From Scilla litardierei (lineage: Eukaryota; Streptophyta; Magnoliopsida; Asparagales; Asparagaceae): a stretch of DNA of 64,000 bases. This document shows, piece by piece, positions 22,042-33,224 of this stretch. The notes beneath the pieces were generated by a model. It was given only the letters and a program-made list of their open reading frames with translations, made no database searches and was not told the origin of the DNA. Where the stretch lies: assembly GCA_030789695.1 (NCBI GenBank), contig CM061140.1, forward strand, positions 80,290,422-80,354,421. Direction: 5' to 3'. The first letter of the stretch is position 1. Every line of letters starts with the position of its first letter. Both the position numbers and the translations under genes were made by a program.

Positions 22042-22698
22042 TCAAAAACCTGGAGGCGGAGGAGGAGGAGGAGGAGGTGATGGTGGGGCAATAGTACGGA
22101 TGTCTCTAGGAGAGGGCACTAGAGTCTCCATCTTCTCTTGTATGTTCGACATTATGAGCATCATAGTGTCGAAGTCGCTACGCAGAAGTGAGATCGCCAG
22201 ATTGGTGTTGGAGAGATTTGTTTCAATTTCTCCTAATCTACCAGTAAAGTTCACCAGCTGATGGGAGGAGGATGAAGGAGCAGATGCGTGGCTTACATTG
22301 CCTATGAGTATATCCTTAAGCTGACGTTGTTCATCTGTAAGTACAGAGACAGACGTAGTAAGCTCCTCGAGTTTGCTACAGAGGTTGTGCAGAATAGAGT
22401 CCTGACGGCGAGACATCCCAACCATAGAGAGGAGGCCGTTAATGATGTCCTCGAGTGGGGCTTTTTCAGCAGGAGATGGAACTAATGAACCTGCATGTAA
22501 AGGAGGAAACCCAGGAGGAGGCAACAGCACATTGTGTTCACCTTGAGTTAGACCAAGCGAAAGCGAATCACGCAGAATGGGTCTATTGGCCGGGAACGAT
22601 GAGGGAAGGGGATCATTGTGTTCAGGTGACGGTGAATCATCATCACTAAATGCCCAAGAGTCAGAAGAACTCGACTCACGAGATCGTTTTGGCGGCAT
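22042..22698 (-). CDS. unidentified protein, polar N-terminus, helical centre, poly-proline end
   Basis: A 218-codon frame starts at ATG 22698 (MPPKRSRESSSSDSWAFSDD), directly after a CTAGGGTTTCTTC leader typical of plant 5' UTRs. A TATA box lies about 120 bp upstream. Residues 1-20 are basic and serine-rich, possibly a nuclear localisation signal; the centre (about 85-185) is predicted helical, with heptad-like leucines (ILHNLCSKLEELTTSVSVL); the end is SPPPPPPPPPPGF. No domain recognised. It could be a short gene or the first exon of a longer one, since a GT donor-like site follows the proline run. Confidence 0.55.
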   Translation of the reverse strand: MPPKRSRESSSSDSWAFSDDDSPSPEHNDPLPSSFPANRPILRDSLSLGLTQGEHNVLLPPPGFPPLHAGSLVPSPAEKAPLEDIINGLLSMVGMSRRQDSILHNLCSKLEELTTSVSVLTDEQRQLKDILIGNVSHASAPSSSSHQLVNFTGRLGEIETNLSNTNLAISLLRSDFDTMMLIMSNIQEKMETLVPSPRDIRTIAPPSPPPPPPPPPGF

Positions 22699-22809
22699 GA
22701 AGAAACCCTAGTACGAAATGCGAGAGTGTTGAGATGAAGAAGAAAACGGAACGACAGACCAAAGGGAAGAGGAATGAAATTTTCTGCGAAGCCCCTGGTC
22801 TACTGATTC

Positions 22810-22824
22810 CACATATATATAACG
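22810..22824 (-). promoter_or_regulatory. TATA box of the 22698 gene
   Basis: CGTTATATATATGTGG on the minus strand, with a CCAAT-like AACCAATCG just upstream, about 115-120 bp before the ATG. Confidence 0.55.
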
Positions 22825-23120
22825 ATTGGTTATTTTAATCTCAGCCGTTGGATTACATAGGGAAGTGGAACTGACTAAAACGATCTCATCAGACGGCTGG
22901 GGAAAAGCATCCGTTCGGATGGCCAAAAAAATCGTAATGAAGGGCTTACACGGAAACCGAGGTTCTACTTGACTCATTCTCCAGTTTCCACACGTGAACA
23001 TTGTTGAGAAGAAAGCAGAATTATTTACTTTCATCATTATGTACCTCCGAAATGAGATTGTACGAGGTGGCGGTTGTACTTTCATCATTACGTGGCATAC
23101 TGATTGCGTCTCGCAACCGA

Positions 23121-23130
23121 TCTATAAATA
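23121..23130 (+). promoter_or_regulatory. plus-strand TATA box before the 184-bp array
   Basis: GATCTATAAATATC, about 40 bp upstream of the first array unit. With the TATA box at 22810 it makes a divergent promoter region. Confidence 0.45.
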
Positions 23131-23159
23131 TCTATTGTTTAGTGGCCACTGCACGTTCT

Positions 23160-25143
23160 GTCTAGCCTTGAGTGGCTTGGCACCCGATCTATTACCTCGG
23201 GCTCCACCTTTACGGCAGTAGTCCTCTCTATTGACATGGATTCATGATTATCAGGCGAGAACTGATATAAAGGAGCCGGTGCCAAGGCAGAAGCGATGTG
23301 TATTCAAACGGAAAGTAAATGCCCATGAGGTGCACGTATATCTGTCCAGCCTTGATCGGCTTGACACCCGATCTATTACCTCGGGCTCCACCTTTACGGC
23401 AGTAGTCCTCTCTATTGACAGGGATTCATGATTATCAGGCGGGAACTGATATAATGGAGCCGGTGCCAAGGCAGAAGCGATGTGTATTCAAACGGAAAGT
23501 AAATGCCCATGAGGTGCACGTATATCTGTCCAGCCTTGAGCGGCTTGGCACCCGATCTATTACCTCGGGCTCCACCTTTACGGTAGTAGTCCTCTCTATT
23601 GACAGGGATTCATGATTATCAGGCGGGAACTGATATAATGGAGCCGGTGCCAAGGCAGAAGCGATGTGTATTCAAACGGAAAGTAAATGCCCATTAGGTG
23701 CACGTATATCTGTCCAGCCTTGAGTGGCTTGGCACCCGATCTATTACCTCGGGCTCCACCTTTACGGCAATAGTCCTCTCTATTGACAGGGATTCATGAT
23801 TATCAGGCGGGAACTGATATAATGGAGCCGGTGCCAAGGCACGAGCGATGTGTATTCAAATGGAAAGTAAATGCCCATGAGGTGCACGTATATCTGTCCA
23901 GCCTTGAGTGGCTTGGCACCTGATCTATTACCTCGGGCTCCACCTTTACGTCAGTAGTCCTCTCTATTGACATGGATTCATGATTATCAGGCGGGAACTG
24001 ATATAATGGAGCCGGTGCCAAGGCACGAGCGATGTGTACTCAAACAAAAAGTAAATGCCCATGAGGTGCACGTATATCTGTCTAGCATTGAGCGGTTTGG
24101 CACCTGATCTATTACCTCGGGCTCCACCTTTACGGCAGTAGTCCTCTCTATTGACAGGGATTCATGATTATCAGGCGGGAACTGATATAATGGAGCCGGT
24201 GCCAAGGCACGAGCGATGTGTACTCAAACTGAAAGTAAATGCCCATGAGGTGCACGTATATCTGTCCAGACTTGAGCGGCTTGGCACCCGATCTATTACC
24301 TCGGGCTCCACCTTTACGGTAGTAGTCCTCTCTATTGACAGAGATTCATGATTATCAGGCGGGAACTGATATAATGGAGCCGGTGCCAAGGCAGAAGCGA
24401 TGTGTATTCAAACGGAAAGTAAATGCCCATGAGGTGCACGTATATCTGTCCAGCCTTGAGCGGCTTGGCACCCGATCTATTACCTCGGGCTCCACCTTTA
24501 CAGTAGTAGTCCTCTCTATTGACAGGGATTCATGATTATCAGGCGGGAACTGATATAATGGAGCCGGTGCCAAGGCAGAAGCGATGTGTATTCAAACGGA
24601 AAGTAAATGCCCATTAGGTGCACATATATCTGTCCAGCCTTGAGCGGCTTGGCACCCGATCTATTACCTCGGGCTCCACCTTTATGGCAATAGTCCTCTC
24701 TATTGACACGTATTCATGATTATCAGGCGGGAACTGATATAATGGAGCCGGTGCCAAGGCACGAGCGATGTGTATTCAAATGGAAAGTAAATGACCATAA
24801 GGTGCACGTATATCTGTCCAGCCTTGAGCGGCTTGGCACCTGATCTATTACCTCGGGCTCCACCTTTACGGCAGTAGTCCTATCTATTGACAGGAATTCA
24901 TGATTATCAGGCGGGAACTGATATAATGGAGCCGGTGCCAAGGCACGAGCGATGTGTACTCAAACGAAAAGTAAATGCCCATGAGGTGCACGTATATCTG
25001 TCCAGCCTTGAGCGGCTTGGTAAACGATCTATTACCTCGGGCTCCACCTTTACGGCTGTAGTCCTCTCTATTGACAGGGATTCATGATTATCAGGCGGGA
25101 ACTGATATAATGGAGCCGGTGCAAGGCACGAGCGATGTGTATT
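23160..25143. repeat. 184-bp tandem repeat array, about 11 units
   Basis: The landmark GATTCATGATTATCAGGC recurs every 184 bp from about 23240 to 25080 (eleven positions), so the array holds 10.8 units, most differing at only a few bases. Every unit is open for 66 codons on the plus strand and 72 on the minus strand. However, 184 is not a multiple of three, so successive units are out of frame and no long protein results. The unit is close to nucleosome-repeat length, as in many plant satellites. Transcript-like signals flank it: a TATA box at 23121 and a GTAAGT at about 25268. Confidence 0.95.
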
Positions 25144-25560
25144 CAAACGGTAGTGATCGTCAAGGTAATTGGTGCAGTCAAGAGAAAGGGCTTTCTCCTC
25201 TCTTCCAAGAGAGTCTTCAATACACAACACACTTCTCCTTCAAGTTCTACTTCAAGGCATATGAGATTGTAAGTGTTGCTTTCATAATTTCATAACTTTA
25301 GTTATTTGGTTTTGTGCTAGGTTTGCGAGAGCGGTTTGCTTACTCCCAAGTTGTAGGAGTGAAGGACATCGATTGTATTCGATTTCACTTGTAGGATTGC
25401 TACATGTGGGTTTAAAGGCAACCTCAAGTTAGGGTTCTAACTTGAGTATCCGGATGTATCCGGGTGGAAGGGACGTAGGATAACCGGGAACAAGGCGGGA
25501 AGTTACTTGGGTAATCCGAACCCTTGAAACATAATTGTGTTTGCATTTGTTTCTTATTTG
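25144..25560 (+). other. possible LTR or leader remnant after the 184-bp array
   Basis: Pyrimidine-rich AAGGGCTTTCTCCTCTC, a GATTGTAAGTG donor-like site, then GTGAAGGACATCGATTG and ACAAGGCGGGAAGTTACTTG, which have the look of retroelement U5/leader sequence. No matching second LTR is present, so identity is open. Confidence 0.25.
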
Positions 25561-26145
25561 GGTTTAATTTTAATTCCGCACTATATTTGTTGATCATATA
25601 TGTGTGAATTTTTTGATATGGTCTCCATGTATGCTATATTCTATATATGTTGTGATTTGAGACGTTAGTTTTCCTTCGTGTATCTCAATGTTGATATTGG
25701 ACTTTCATTCCTCTTATCACCTAAGTTTATAATGTGGTTTTATGATTTTTTGGATTTTATATATATTTAGACTCTTATTTGGCACGATTGTTGTTATTTT
25801 ACTCCCGCCTTTTGGATAATGCCATAGGGGGATCAAAATAAACAAACAGAATCATAATGAATGTGCTAGGTATAGTCTAATAAACAGACATACAAAAACT
25901 GGATGTAGGTTGCTACACTGTTTTTTTATACATCGGAGGTTGTTACATTGACTCTCCAAATTTGGATGGCCCTGTAGCAAACCGGCAAAATAATACCAGT
26001 TTTGCAGGGCGGTTGATGGAGGGAAAACGCCATATTTGGCGTGTTGTTGCAGTGTGGTTGGAGATGATATAACCGGCCAACTTCCGCTTAGACTTGTATG
26101 GAGTCGTCGAATATAGCTTAATTACCGGCCTTCATTTCTTCAAAA
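25561..26145. other. AT-rich spacer with possible MITE remnants
   Basis: No gene. Words such as AAATTTGGATGGCCC and GTAGCAAACCGGC (25950-26000) and TGGTTGGAGATGATA (26055) look like parts of non-autonomous DNA elements, but no complete pair of ends was found. Confidence 0.35.
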
Positions 26146-26755
26146 TGAAGGCCGGTGCCCCCTCCAACCCATCTTCAAAATGAAGCCAGGTTTGAAGGTG
26201 ATGAATAGTGACCCTTCAAATATGAAGGGGCACTATTCACCCCTTCATTCTCAAATGCCATGTTAAATCACAACAATGACACTCATTTAATTAAGCATGA
26301 TTAGTTAAATATTTAATATCGTTTATACCTCATAACCAAATTTAATAATTTTAGAACCATTGGAAAACCCGCGATAATACCTATAATATGAGACCAATAT
26401 TGAATATTTTTCAAGCATTCAGTTGTTTTATTGTTGAAGACATCATCTATATAAAAATTAATATTATTTTTACGGACAAATATTAATATTTAATATTTTC
26501 ACCAAAATTATTATAGTTATAAAATAACAATAATTTTATATTATTTATAAATTTCTTTAATAAATAAATAAATTATTAGATTAACTCATTTTAAAAAGTA
26601 ATATTTTATCATTATATAAAGATAACTAAATATGATAAAATAAGATTTGAAGGGGGATGGTTGGAGTTGCACATTCTTCAAAATAGAATCTTTGAGGAAT
26701 ATTCCATTTTAAAGGTGCTTTTTGAAGGAGAGGGTTGGAGATGCTCTTATTAGAC
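26146..26755. mobile_element. AT-rich MITE-like element with CTCCAACCC ends
   Basis: The left CCCCCTCCAACCCATCTTC is matched at the right end by the inverse of GGAGAGGGTTGGAGATGCTC (26728-26747). The roughly 600-bp interior is extremely AT-rich and non-coding. The GAGCATCTCCAACC-type end is common in plant non-autonomous elements. Confidence 0.45.
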
Positions 26756-27225
26756 GTTAACTAAATATGGGAAAAAAATACCTAATTAAATGTCACATCA
26801 TCTACCATATTTAGTTAAAATATCCCCTACCAACTAGATTCAATGGGGTTGGATAGTGGGGTGTCGAGAATATATTGTGGGGCCCGCTAAACAATATGTG
26901 TACATTCGCATTCGAATGTTGTTAACTGGGCAATTTGCAGTAGGTTTCGCGTCGTTCCGCTGTGCTGCGTTGAAAAATTCTATCTTTTTCCCTCTGTGGG
27001 CTCCACTTTCATGTGTTACTATTAATAAGACGAAAAGCGATGGTACGTATAGATGGATGAGGTGGATGAGGTGAGAGGTTGGTGGGACCACAAACAAGAA
27101 TTCGACCGGTCATCTACTCATCCATCTGCCAAATTTGCTGGTACTTTGTTTGCGAAAATTTTTTCTCGTAAGCGCCATATCAGCGAATATTTGTATCCAT
27201 TGTGACAAGTAAAACATTTTAGTCG
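26756..27225. other. spacer, no gene seen
   Basis: Mixed-composition DNA with only short open frames and no splice or promoter structure I would trust. Confidence 0.4.
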
Positions 27226-27229
27226 TTTA

Positions 27230-27425
27230 ATATATCTCCTTACACAACTGTATACAGTAATGCCATTTGTGCGCGATGAGGAAAATTCGTATAATAAATC
27301 CAAATATTCGACCACGCACAACTATCCCTCATTTACGCATATACTGCTCGTGACTAAATTATGTTTGCTCACCGTGCACAACGGTTCAAATTTTGCCTCG
27401 TTTTGCGCGCTCAGTAATTAATCCT
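27230..27425. repeat. dispersed motif, cluster 5
   Basis: Copies near 27271 (inverted, TTTGTGCGCGATGAGG), 27313, 27367 (TTGCTCACCGTGCACAACGG) and 27400 (inverted, CGTTTTGCGCGCTCAG). It lies directly upstream of coiled-coil copy 3. Confidence 0.7.
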
Positions 27426-27677
27426 CCGTTTATTTATACTTATTATAACAAACGGAAGAGCGAGAGAGTCAAGAATGAAGATGGCCACCCATAATGCCAG
27501 ACCCGGCAAAAAATTTGAGTTGCCGCCAAACTCGGAGTATTAATGTAGCAGACCACAAAAAACCCCCGCGAAGACCCCAGAAAACCCCGCCATGCGTCCG
27601 GTCAAGTGGGGGATATTTATCCCGCCAAATTTGGGGATATATCACCATTCGCCTTGATTTGTGCCTTCACTGCAGAT

Positions 27678-28542
27678 ATGGCTGAGAAATCGTGTCAGTG
27701 GGACGAAGAAACTTTGCAAGGCCAGTCTTCAGAGTGAAGAAGAGACGGTGACGTAGATGTTAACCATTCCCTTCATGACAGGGGGGATGTGCGTCCGCAG
27801 TTGCTTGAGACTCCTCTAAGGGATACGTGTCCATGGGGAGGTCTCGTTCCGGCAGGCTATGTCCCCCCGGCGTACGAGGGGGCATTGCTGTTGAATCCGC
27901 CCACTGACGTTCCATCGGAAGGTACTAGGGGGAACTGTCACCGACCCTTCTTCCCCGTCTGGGACGTCGAGTCTGCATTGGTGGATAGGGGGGTGGCCAG
28001 TCGGCTGGTGGAGAACTCCATCCTTCCCACTGACCAAAGTGTCCTGGGTCAAATTGACATTGAAAGGCTCGCTAACTCAGTCGTTTATGGCAGTTACCAG
28101 GTTAACTACTAATGTCGTCTCTTTGTGCTATTTCCTTACTCTTACAGTCTTACTTATCCATGATTCCCTGCAGACATCATTGGTCGGGGCGGAATTGCGT
28201 CGCCGAGTGGTACAATTGTTGATTGCCGAGCGGAAAAAGGCGGTTTCATTCGAATCTCAACTTAAGGATTTGAAAGAGCAGCTGATGAAAGAGAGGGATC
28301 GCAGATCTCAGGCGGAGTGGGAGGTTGCGAAAGCTAAAGATCAGGCGGCCTATATGTCAGCGGTTCAGAAGAGCTCCGAAGAGCGATGGTACGTAGAGAA
28401 GAGCAGTCTCCTGGCTCGTATAGCCGAGTTGGAGAGAAACTCGCTTCCTCCAAACTCGATTGAAGACGTGAGGCATGAGGCTGAGGCGAGGAAGCGTCTG
28501 CGATCTGGTCGGGAGTCCGGTGGAGGATCGACCCAAACGTAG
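27678..28542 (+). pseudogene. coiled-coil plant mobile-type gene fragment, copy 3 (one in-frame stop)
   Basis: ATG at 27678 (MAEKSCQWDEETLQGQSSE) follows a CACTGCAGAT context. TGA at 27735-27737 interrupts a frame that continues to a 73-nt GT-AG intron (28101-28173) and a helical C-terminus (AELRRRVVQLLIAERKKAVS) ending at 28542. WDVESALVDRGVASRLVENS aligns with copy 2, and the intron sits after a Gln codon exactly as in copy 2. The stop is one C-to-T change from CGA. Function unknown; likely decayed. Confidence 0.6.
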
Positions 28543-28559
28543 GACGGTTTGGCTACCAA

Positions 28560-29270
28560 CGCGCCCTCCAGCGAGGCGTCTGTGTGAATCGTGGCATCTT
28601 AGTACACCAAATGTTTTTTATATTTTGAGAGGTGAACATATGATGGTTTATGCATTAGTAATGAACCCCAAACATTCAATTGGCAATGAACACCGTCTAG
28701 TGCAGTCTTTTACCGCTTGTTAGTATAAATATCTGTTTGCCAACCATTAGCGATCTTCGTACACTGATTGCTTAATTTCTTGTGGCTATTAAAACTATTA
28801 GCATACATCCATCACAGAAATGGACATGGATGGTGTGAAATATCGAAGTTGCCCGGGAATATACTTAGTGCACGTGAACTGCGTTGGAATTGAGCTTAGC
28901 ATCACAGACTCACAGTGTACCAGATATACAATTTTTTCTCATTGCTCACACCGGTCCCACCTTTTACCTGATGTGTATGGATGAATCTGATTTGTCAGTG
29001 TGTTTCATTGGAGTCATTTTCTGCAGTATTCACATAGCCTCTACATGCATCAAGATTGTTACGTATAGAGTTTTCCTTTAAACGAACTTGGGATATTGGA
29101 CTTATGCCATAAATTCAAGTAGACCATCGTCAAGGAGACAAAGATTCAAGAATACACAGAGGTGGAAATCACATCATGCAACATAAATAACACATTTAAT
29201 GCAGTATACGGTCTTCAACATCAATAACATACCAAAGCACACAATTATGAGTCCAACTCTTAGCATTCTC
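28560..29270. other. spacer, nothing recognised
   Basis: No supported gene, repeat or element end. Small open frames on both strands lack context. Confidence 0.5.
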
Positions 29271-29274
29271 CTTT

Positions 29275-29445
29275 ATGTCCGTTGTGCGCGGTGAGCAAAT
29301 TTTTAATGCTGTAACATAAATTGCTCAAAGCGCACAACGGGAAAAATTATGCCAGTCGTGCGAATTTAGCAACTGTATCACATAACATAAATGTTCAACG
29401 CGCACAACAAGCAAAGACATGATGGCGCGTTGAGTTCCCGTTGTG
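29275..29445. repeat. dispersed motif, cluster 6 (downstream of FAR1-MULE-OTU)
   Basis: Inverted CCGTTGTGCGCGGTGAGCAA near 29279, forward TTGCTCAAAGCGCACAACGG near 29322, an inverted variant near 29357 and a forward GTTCAACGCGCACAACAAGC near 29393. Confidence 0.75.
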
Positions 29446-29539
29446 CAGAAATCCCATAAATTTTGTACAAAAATCTCAAAAAATTCAGTATATTCTTTCA
29501 TTATAAACTCAGACACTACATTTGCACAAAATTATACAT

Positions 29540-32338
29540 TCAATCATCTGATGATACGGTAAGTACAGTGGGAGATTTGCCTACATCTTTACAGATTAAT
29601 GTCTCGAATTGTCGCATCCTCTCTTCAAGGCCTTCCACCCATCCTTTGGCCACAGGCAGGCGGTTAGCCTTCCAATGCCTTATTACCGGTGGGACCGGGC
29701 TTCTATCTTTAAGTTGAATCTTTACAAAGTGATTATTATTTACAAAACCTATGGTGAAGGGACCACGTTTCGTACCTTGGTCTGGTCCTGATCTTAACGG
29801 AAAAAATGAAAGACATTGTTGCATTGACAGCAGATGTATTACACAGTTATAACGACTTGAGATTATATGTCCAACTTCAGGGAATGTCATCCAATATTGC
29901 ACCGGGGGTGGTCACCCATATAGTTAATTGACACTACCTGTTCTTGTGCACTTTCCTCACCCATCACCTTTGAGTACACATCATAGTGGTCACGCAGCTC
30001 TTGAAGCAACTCTCTTCTGACCACCTTCCACTGGTCCTCTCCCATCCCTAGATGTGAAGATATAGCCCTGTAACCACAGTTCCCATCTGGCTTCACATCT
30101 GTGACGTTCGATATATATTTGGCGATTGCAGCGGGGAATTGATCAAGATAAGGTATGCCTCCTTGAACGGCTCTAGCGTCCTTAGCTTCATAATTTGCTG
30201 CTGCAAATGAAGCTGTAGCAGAAACCACAGTCATACCGCCAGATGTCGCGGCTTTGACAGTTCGTTTCTTTCTAGCAAGTTGAGGAGGAATTGGTGGGGC
30301 AGACGTATTTTTGATCCTTTGGGACCGTCTCGGCTGGACACGGCCGACGCTTTCTTGTTTCGATGAGACTTCAGTTGGAATTTGAGTAGAGCAACTAGCC
30401 ACATCGACTAAGACATGATCAAAATGAGCAGGATCAATGGGGGTGGCTGTATCTTCATTTGTCAAATTATTATCCCTTTTTCTTCTTCCATTGAACACGA
30501 CATTAACTTGCGGCTCTGTAATCAGATTTGTCGCCGGGGTAGCTAGCTCCTTCAACTTAATTAACAACTCCTGCTTCATCGGCCCATCAAGTTGAGCATA
30601 GAGCTTGTGTATGCGCTCTAATTCAGCATGTATAAGCCCATCTTCTTCAGACATCAATTCCATCTTAGCCTCCATGTCTAGCTGCTTCCAATGAGAATTT
30701 ACGGCATCTAAGGGGATGGGGCGATTTTCACTTGTGAATTCGCCAATCTCATTGGCACATGGTACACCATAAATCATTCTAGCTAGACAATCACCTGTGC
30801 ATTGGTCCGTTCCCATAGGGTCAGATTTATCAGCTTCCACAGACATTATCTTCAACGCCGCAGCGGCTGTAAATCCTATCAGCTCCCTGAAAAAGAACCC
30901 ATTCATATTATGTTGCAACATGATCTTAGATTTCTCGAATGATGCCTTGATCTCGATATGCTGCCCCTCTAATGATTCATGTATGGTTGGCCAAGAAGCG
31001 GATAAACTGAAGGCCGATGAACCCAATGCCTTTTTAAGCTTAGAATGTTCAGTCTGGGCTCTTTTGGTCTGCGCTCTGTTGGTACTGACATTTCCAAAGT
31101 GCAGATTGCCATCTGTCCATACAGAAATAAACTTCTCCTTGTACTTGTCCAGCCAAGATGTCTTCACATAGCTCATGACCCTTGTGTAATATTTGTACTC
31201 TGTCTCCAATGCCTTCAGTTTAGCAACATACTCCTCCTTGCGTGCCCCCACCAATAAATTCCAGCTAGAGATGAAACCTAACCATTTTTCTTGATCTTCA
31301 AAAGAGGGCTGGCAATTTTTGGCAATATTTTTGGATATGTGCATTCTACATAATTGGTGCACCGCAAGGGGAAATTCATGGCCAATGGCATTCATAAGTG
31401 CTGGCTCCAGTGCTGTCAAAATTACACGTGGCATCCTGTATCCATGTAGCAAAGAGCTCAACTTCTCCAAGGCCCACAAGTAGTTCTCCTCACGTACGGC
31501 CTCCGTGTAACAAAATGCAGCTGCGAACTGAATATCTGTGGACGTCACCCCATACACCTCCATCAATGGTGGCCTGTTGCGGTTGGTCTTCAACGCGCAG
31601 TCCATAACCAGAATCTCTGGAAATTTTTGTAATAACTCAACCGACTGCGGATGTGCCCAAAATATAGTCCTCACTGCATTTGTCACTTCGTCCACTTCAT
31701 GATACACAATGTAATTACGCTGTGTCACTAGATTAAGGAATAGCTGCATTTCTGCTCTCCAGGCCATTTCCCCTGCCTTCATCCTCTTTCTAGCTTTATA
31801 AATAGTGTTGATTGTGGTAGATGTTGCATTATCCTTTTCCTTCAGGTATTTCAAGATTTCCCTTGGCCTAAGCAATCTATTTGACAAGTCTCTCACCGTG
31901 GCCATCTCCCCCCCTCCGAACCTCCTCTCATCTGGATGTCGCTCGATGTACATTGCAGGTTTATGGTTGTGATTGCCACGTACAACTGTCAAAATCCACT
32001 TATCTGTTGCCACACCATTAGCCCTCAAGTAAAAGGGACATGAACACTTCTTGCTTCGAGTTGATTTTTTGGCCGATATATTCGGCATGTGTGGCCGATA
32101 TGTCCCACTTCTTTCACAACAAAAATAATAAGTTGGGATCCTATTGCCCTTTGTACTCATATATGATGATTTTGTAACAACCAAATTCCCGGTTTTCACA
32201 CCGACCGCTTTTACGTATTTACCAAGCTCTTCTATGCTGGGGAAAATTTTATTTGTTGTGAACTGATTTGTATAATCTTCATTAACCTCTGAGCCTTCAA
32301 CAATACGCTGAATTAAGTACCAGATACCAATATAGTCA
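29540..32338 (-). CDS. FAR1-MULE transposase-OTU protease protein, frameshifted near its end
   Basis: Minus-strand frame of about 800 codons. Order: FAR1-type zinc/DNA-binding domain (KKCSCPF, GNHNHK); MULE transposase core with a first Asp (VMDCALKTN, about 31600) and conserved CRMHISKNI; Lys/Glu-rich linker; and C-terminal OTU-type cysteine protease (DGNCGYRA with the catalytic Cys, and NNNHFV with the His). Two oddities occur in the core. The second catalytic position reads TALE (about 31411) where the family has T-D-R-E, and 15 nt are duplicated just before the Glu (RAQTKRAQTE). The frame shifts in a C-run at about 29903-29908, after which the OTU end continues to 29540. The frame extends upstream of the first usable codon at 32199 to an acceptor at 32339, so a further 5' exon is likely near 32400-32520. 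Transposase activity is doubtful; the protease residues are intact apart from the frameshift. Confidence 0.8.
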
Positions 32339-32339
32339 C

Positions 32340-32520
32340 TAAATGTTTGCTTTATTTTCTAGTAAATTAGTCAGTTAACAAAGCAAAATAATTTCAAACC
32401 TTTGCTTCTTTGTCCGCTTCATCACAGATCCCCTCAATGTGTACCGAGTCCATCTCAATCTTCGTAATTTCTACGCAATCATGTACCAAAGGTACATTGC
32501 AGCAATCAATTTCTGAAATT
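32340..32520 (-). other. probable 5' exon and intron region of the FAR1-MULE-OTU gene
   Basis: On the minus strand AAGCAAAG followed by GTTTGAAAT (donor, about 32402) and ACATTTAG (acceptor, about 32339) could form a short intron. An ATG at 32422 would join in frame, but other starts are possible. Confidence 0.35.
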
Positions 32521-32897
32521 ATTAATAAATACCAAATTAATTAGCATCAATTAATGGCTTACCAACTTTACGATGCAATGCGTCCGCAGTCGACTATTTT
32601 AGGGCACCCCAACCCAATGACACAACTCTTTTGCTCTGCCTTAAGGACCTTCGTTTGATATAAGCAGGAACTCTTATTGTCTATATAGATCAGCGAATTA
32701 GAATAATTTCTGTTGATCAAACCCTATCTCGTTAGCTTTTCCCGCCTTAGGTCACAAAACTTATCGCATATGGAAGCTGTTATGATGCCTTTGTATATAC
32801 GGATGCGTAAAAATATTGGTTCATAGTGTAAATTACTCATCGCGAACACTGGGAGGGCAAAAATGTAAAAGTTCTCCTCTGTGAACCGTCTAGCTGT

Positions 32898-33165
32898 TTG
32901 CCCACCGCACACAACGACGCAAAACTCAGAATTGCTCACCGCACATAACCACGCAAAACTCAGAATTGCTCACCGCCTACAACCACTCAAAACACGGAAT
33001 TGCTCAGCGCACACAACCACGCAAAACTCGGAATTGCTCACTGCTCACAACCACTCAAAACACGGAATTTCTCAGCGCACACAACCACGCAAAACTCAGA
33101 ATTGCTCAGCGCACACAACCACTCAAAACCCGTAATTGCTCACCACACACAACCATTTTGATCAA
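32898..33165. repeat. 34-bp tandem array of the motif between divergent FAR1 genes
   Basis: TTGCTCA (or a one- or two-base variant) recurs at 32898, 32932, 32966, 33000, 33034, 33068, 33102 and 33136, exactly 34 bp apart: eight units. Each unit reads like GCTCACCGCACACAACCACG followed by CAAAACTCAGAA. All copies face the same way. The array sits between the start of the minus-strand FAR1-MULE-OTU gene and the start of the plus-strand FAR1-OTU gene. Confidence 0.95.
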
Positions 33166-33224
33166 GTCCACGTGCACATGTGGACGGGTTATTTGCTAGT
33201 AATATTTCAAACTAGACTTGTTTA

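Noticed and set aside
23231..25295. Repeated 66- and 72-codon frames in the 184-bp array as a gene family
   Set aside because: They are shadows of the tandem repeat; the period shifts the frame at every unit and there are no separate promoters.
25144..25560. Calling this a solo LTR
   Set aside because: No target duplication and no clear TG...CA ends; left as an unidentified remnant.
32898..33165. CRISPR array (34-bp regularly spaced repeats)
   Set aside because: The units are contiguous head-to-tail repeats without unique spacers, in a eukaryotic genome and without cas genes.
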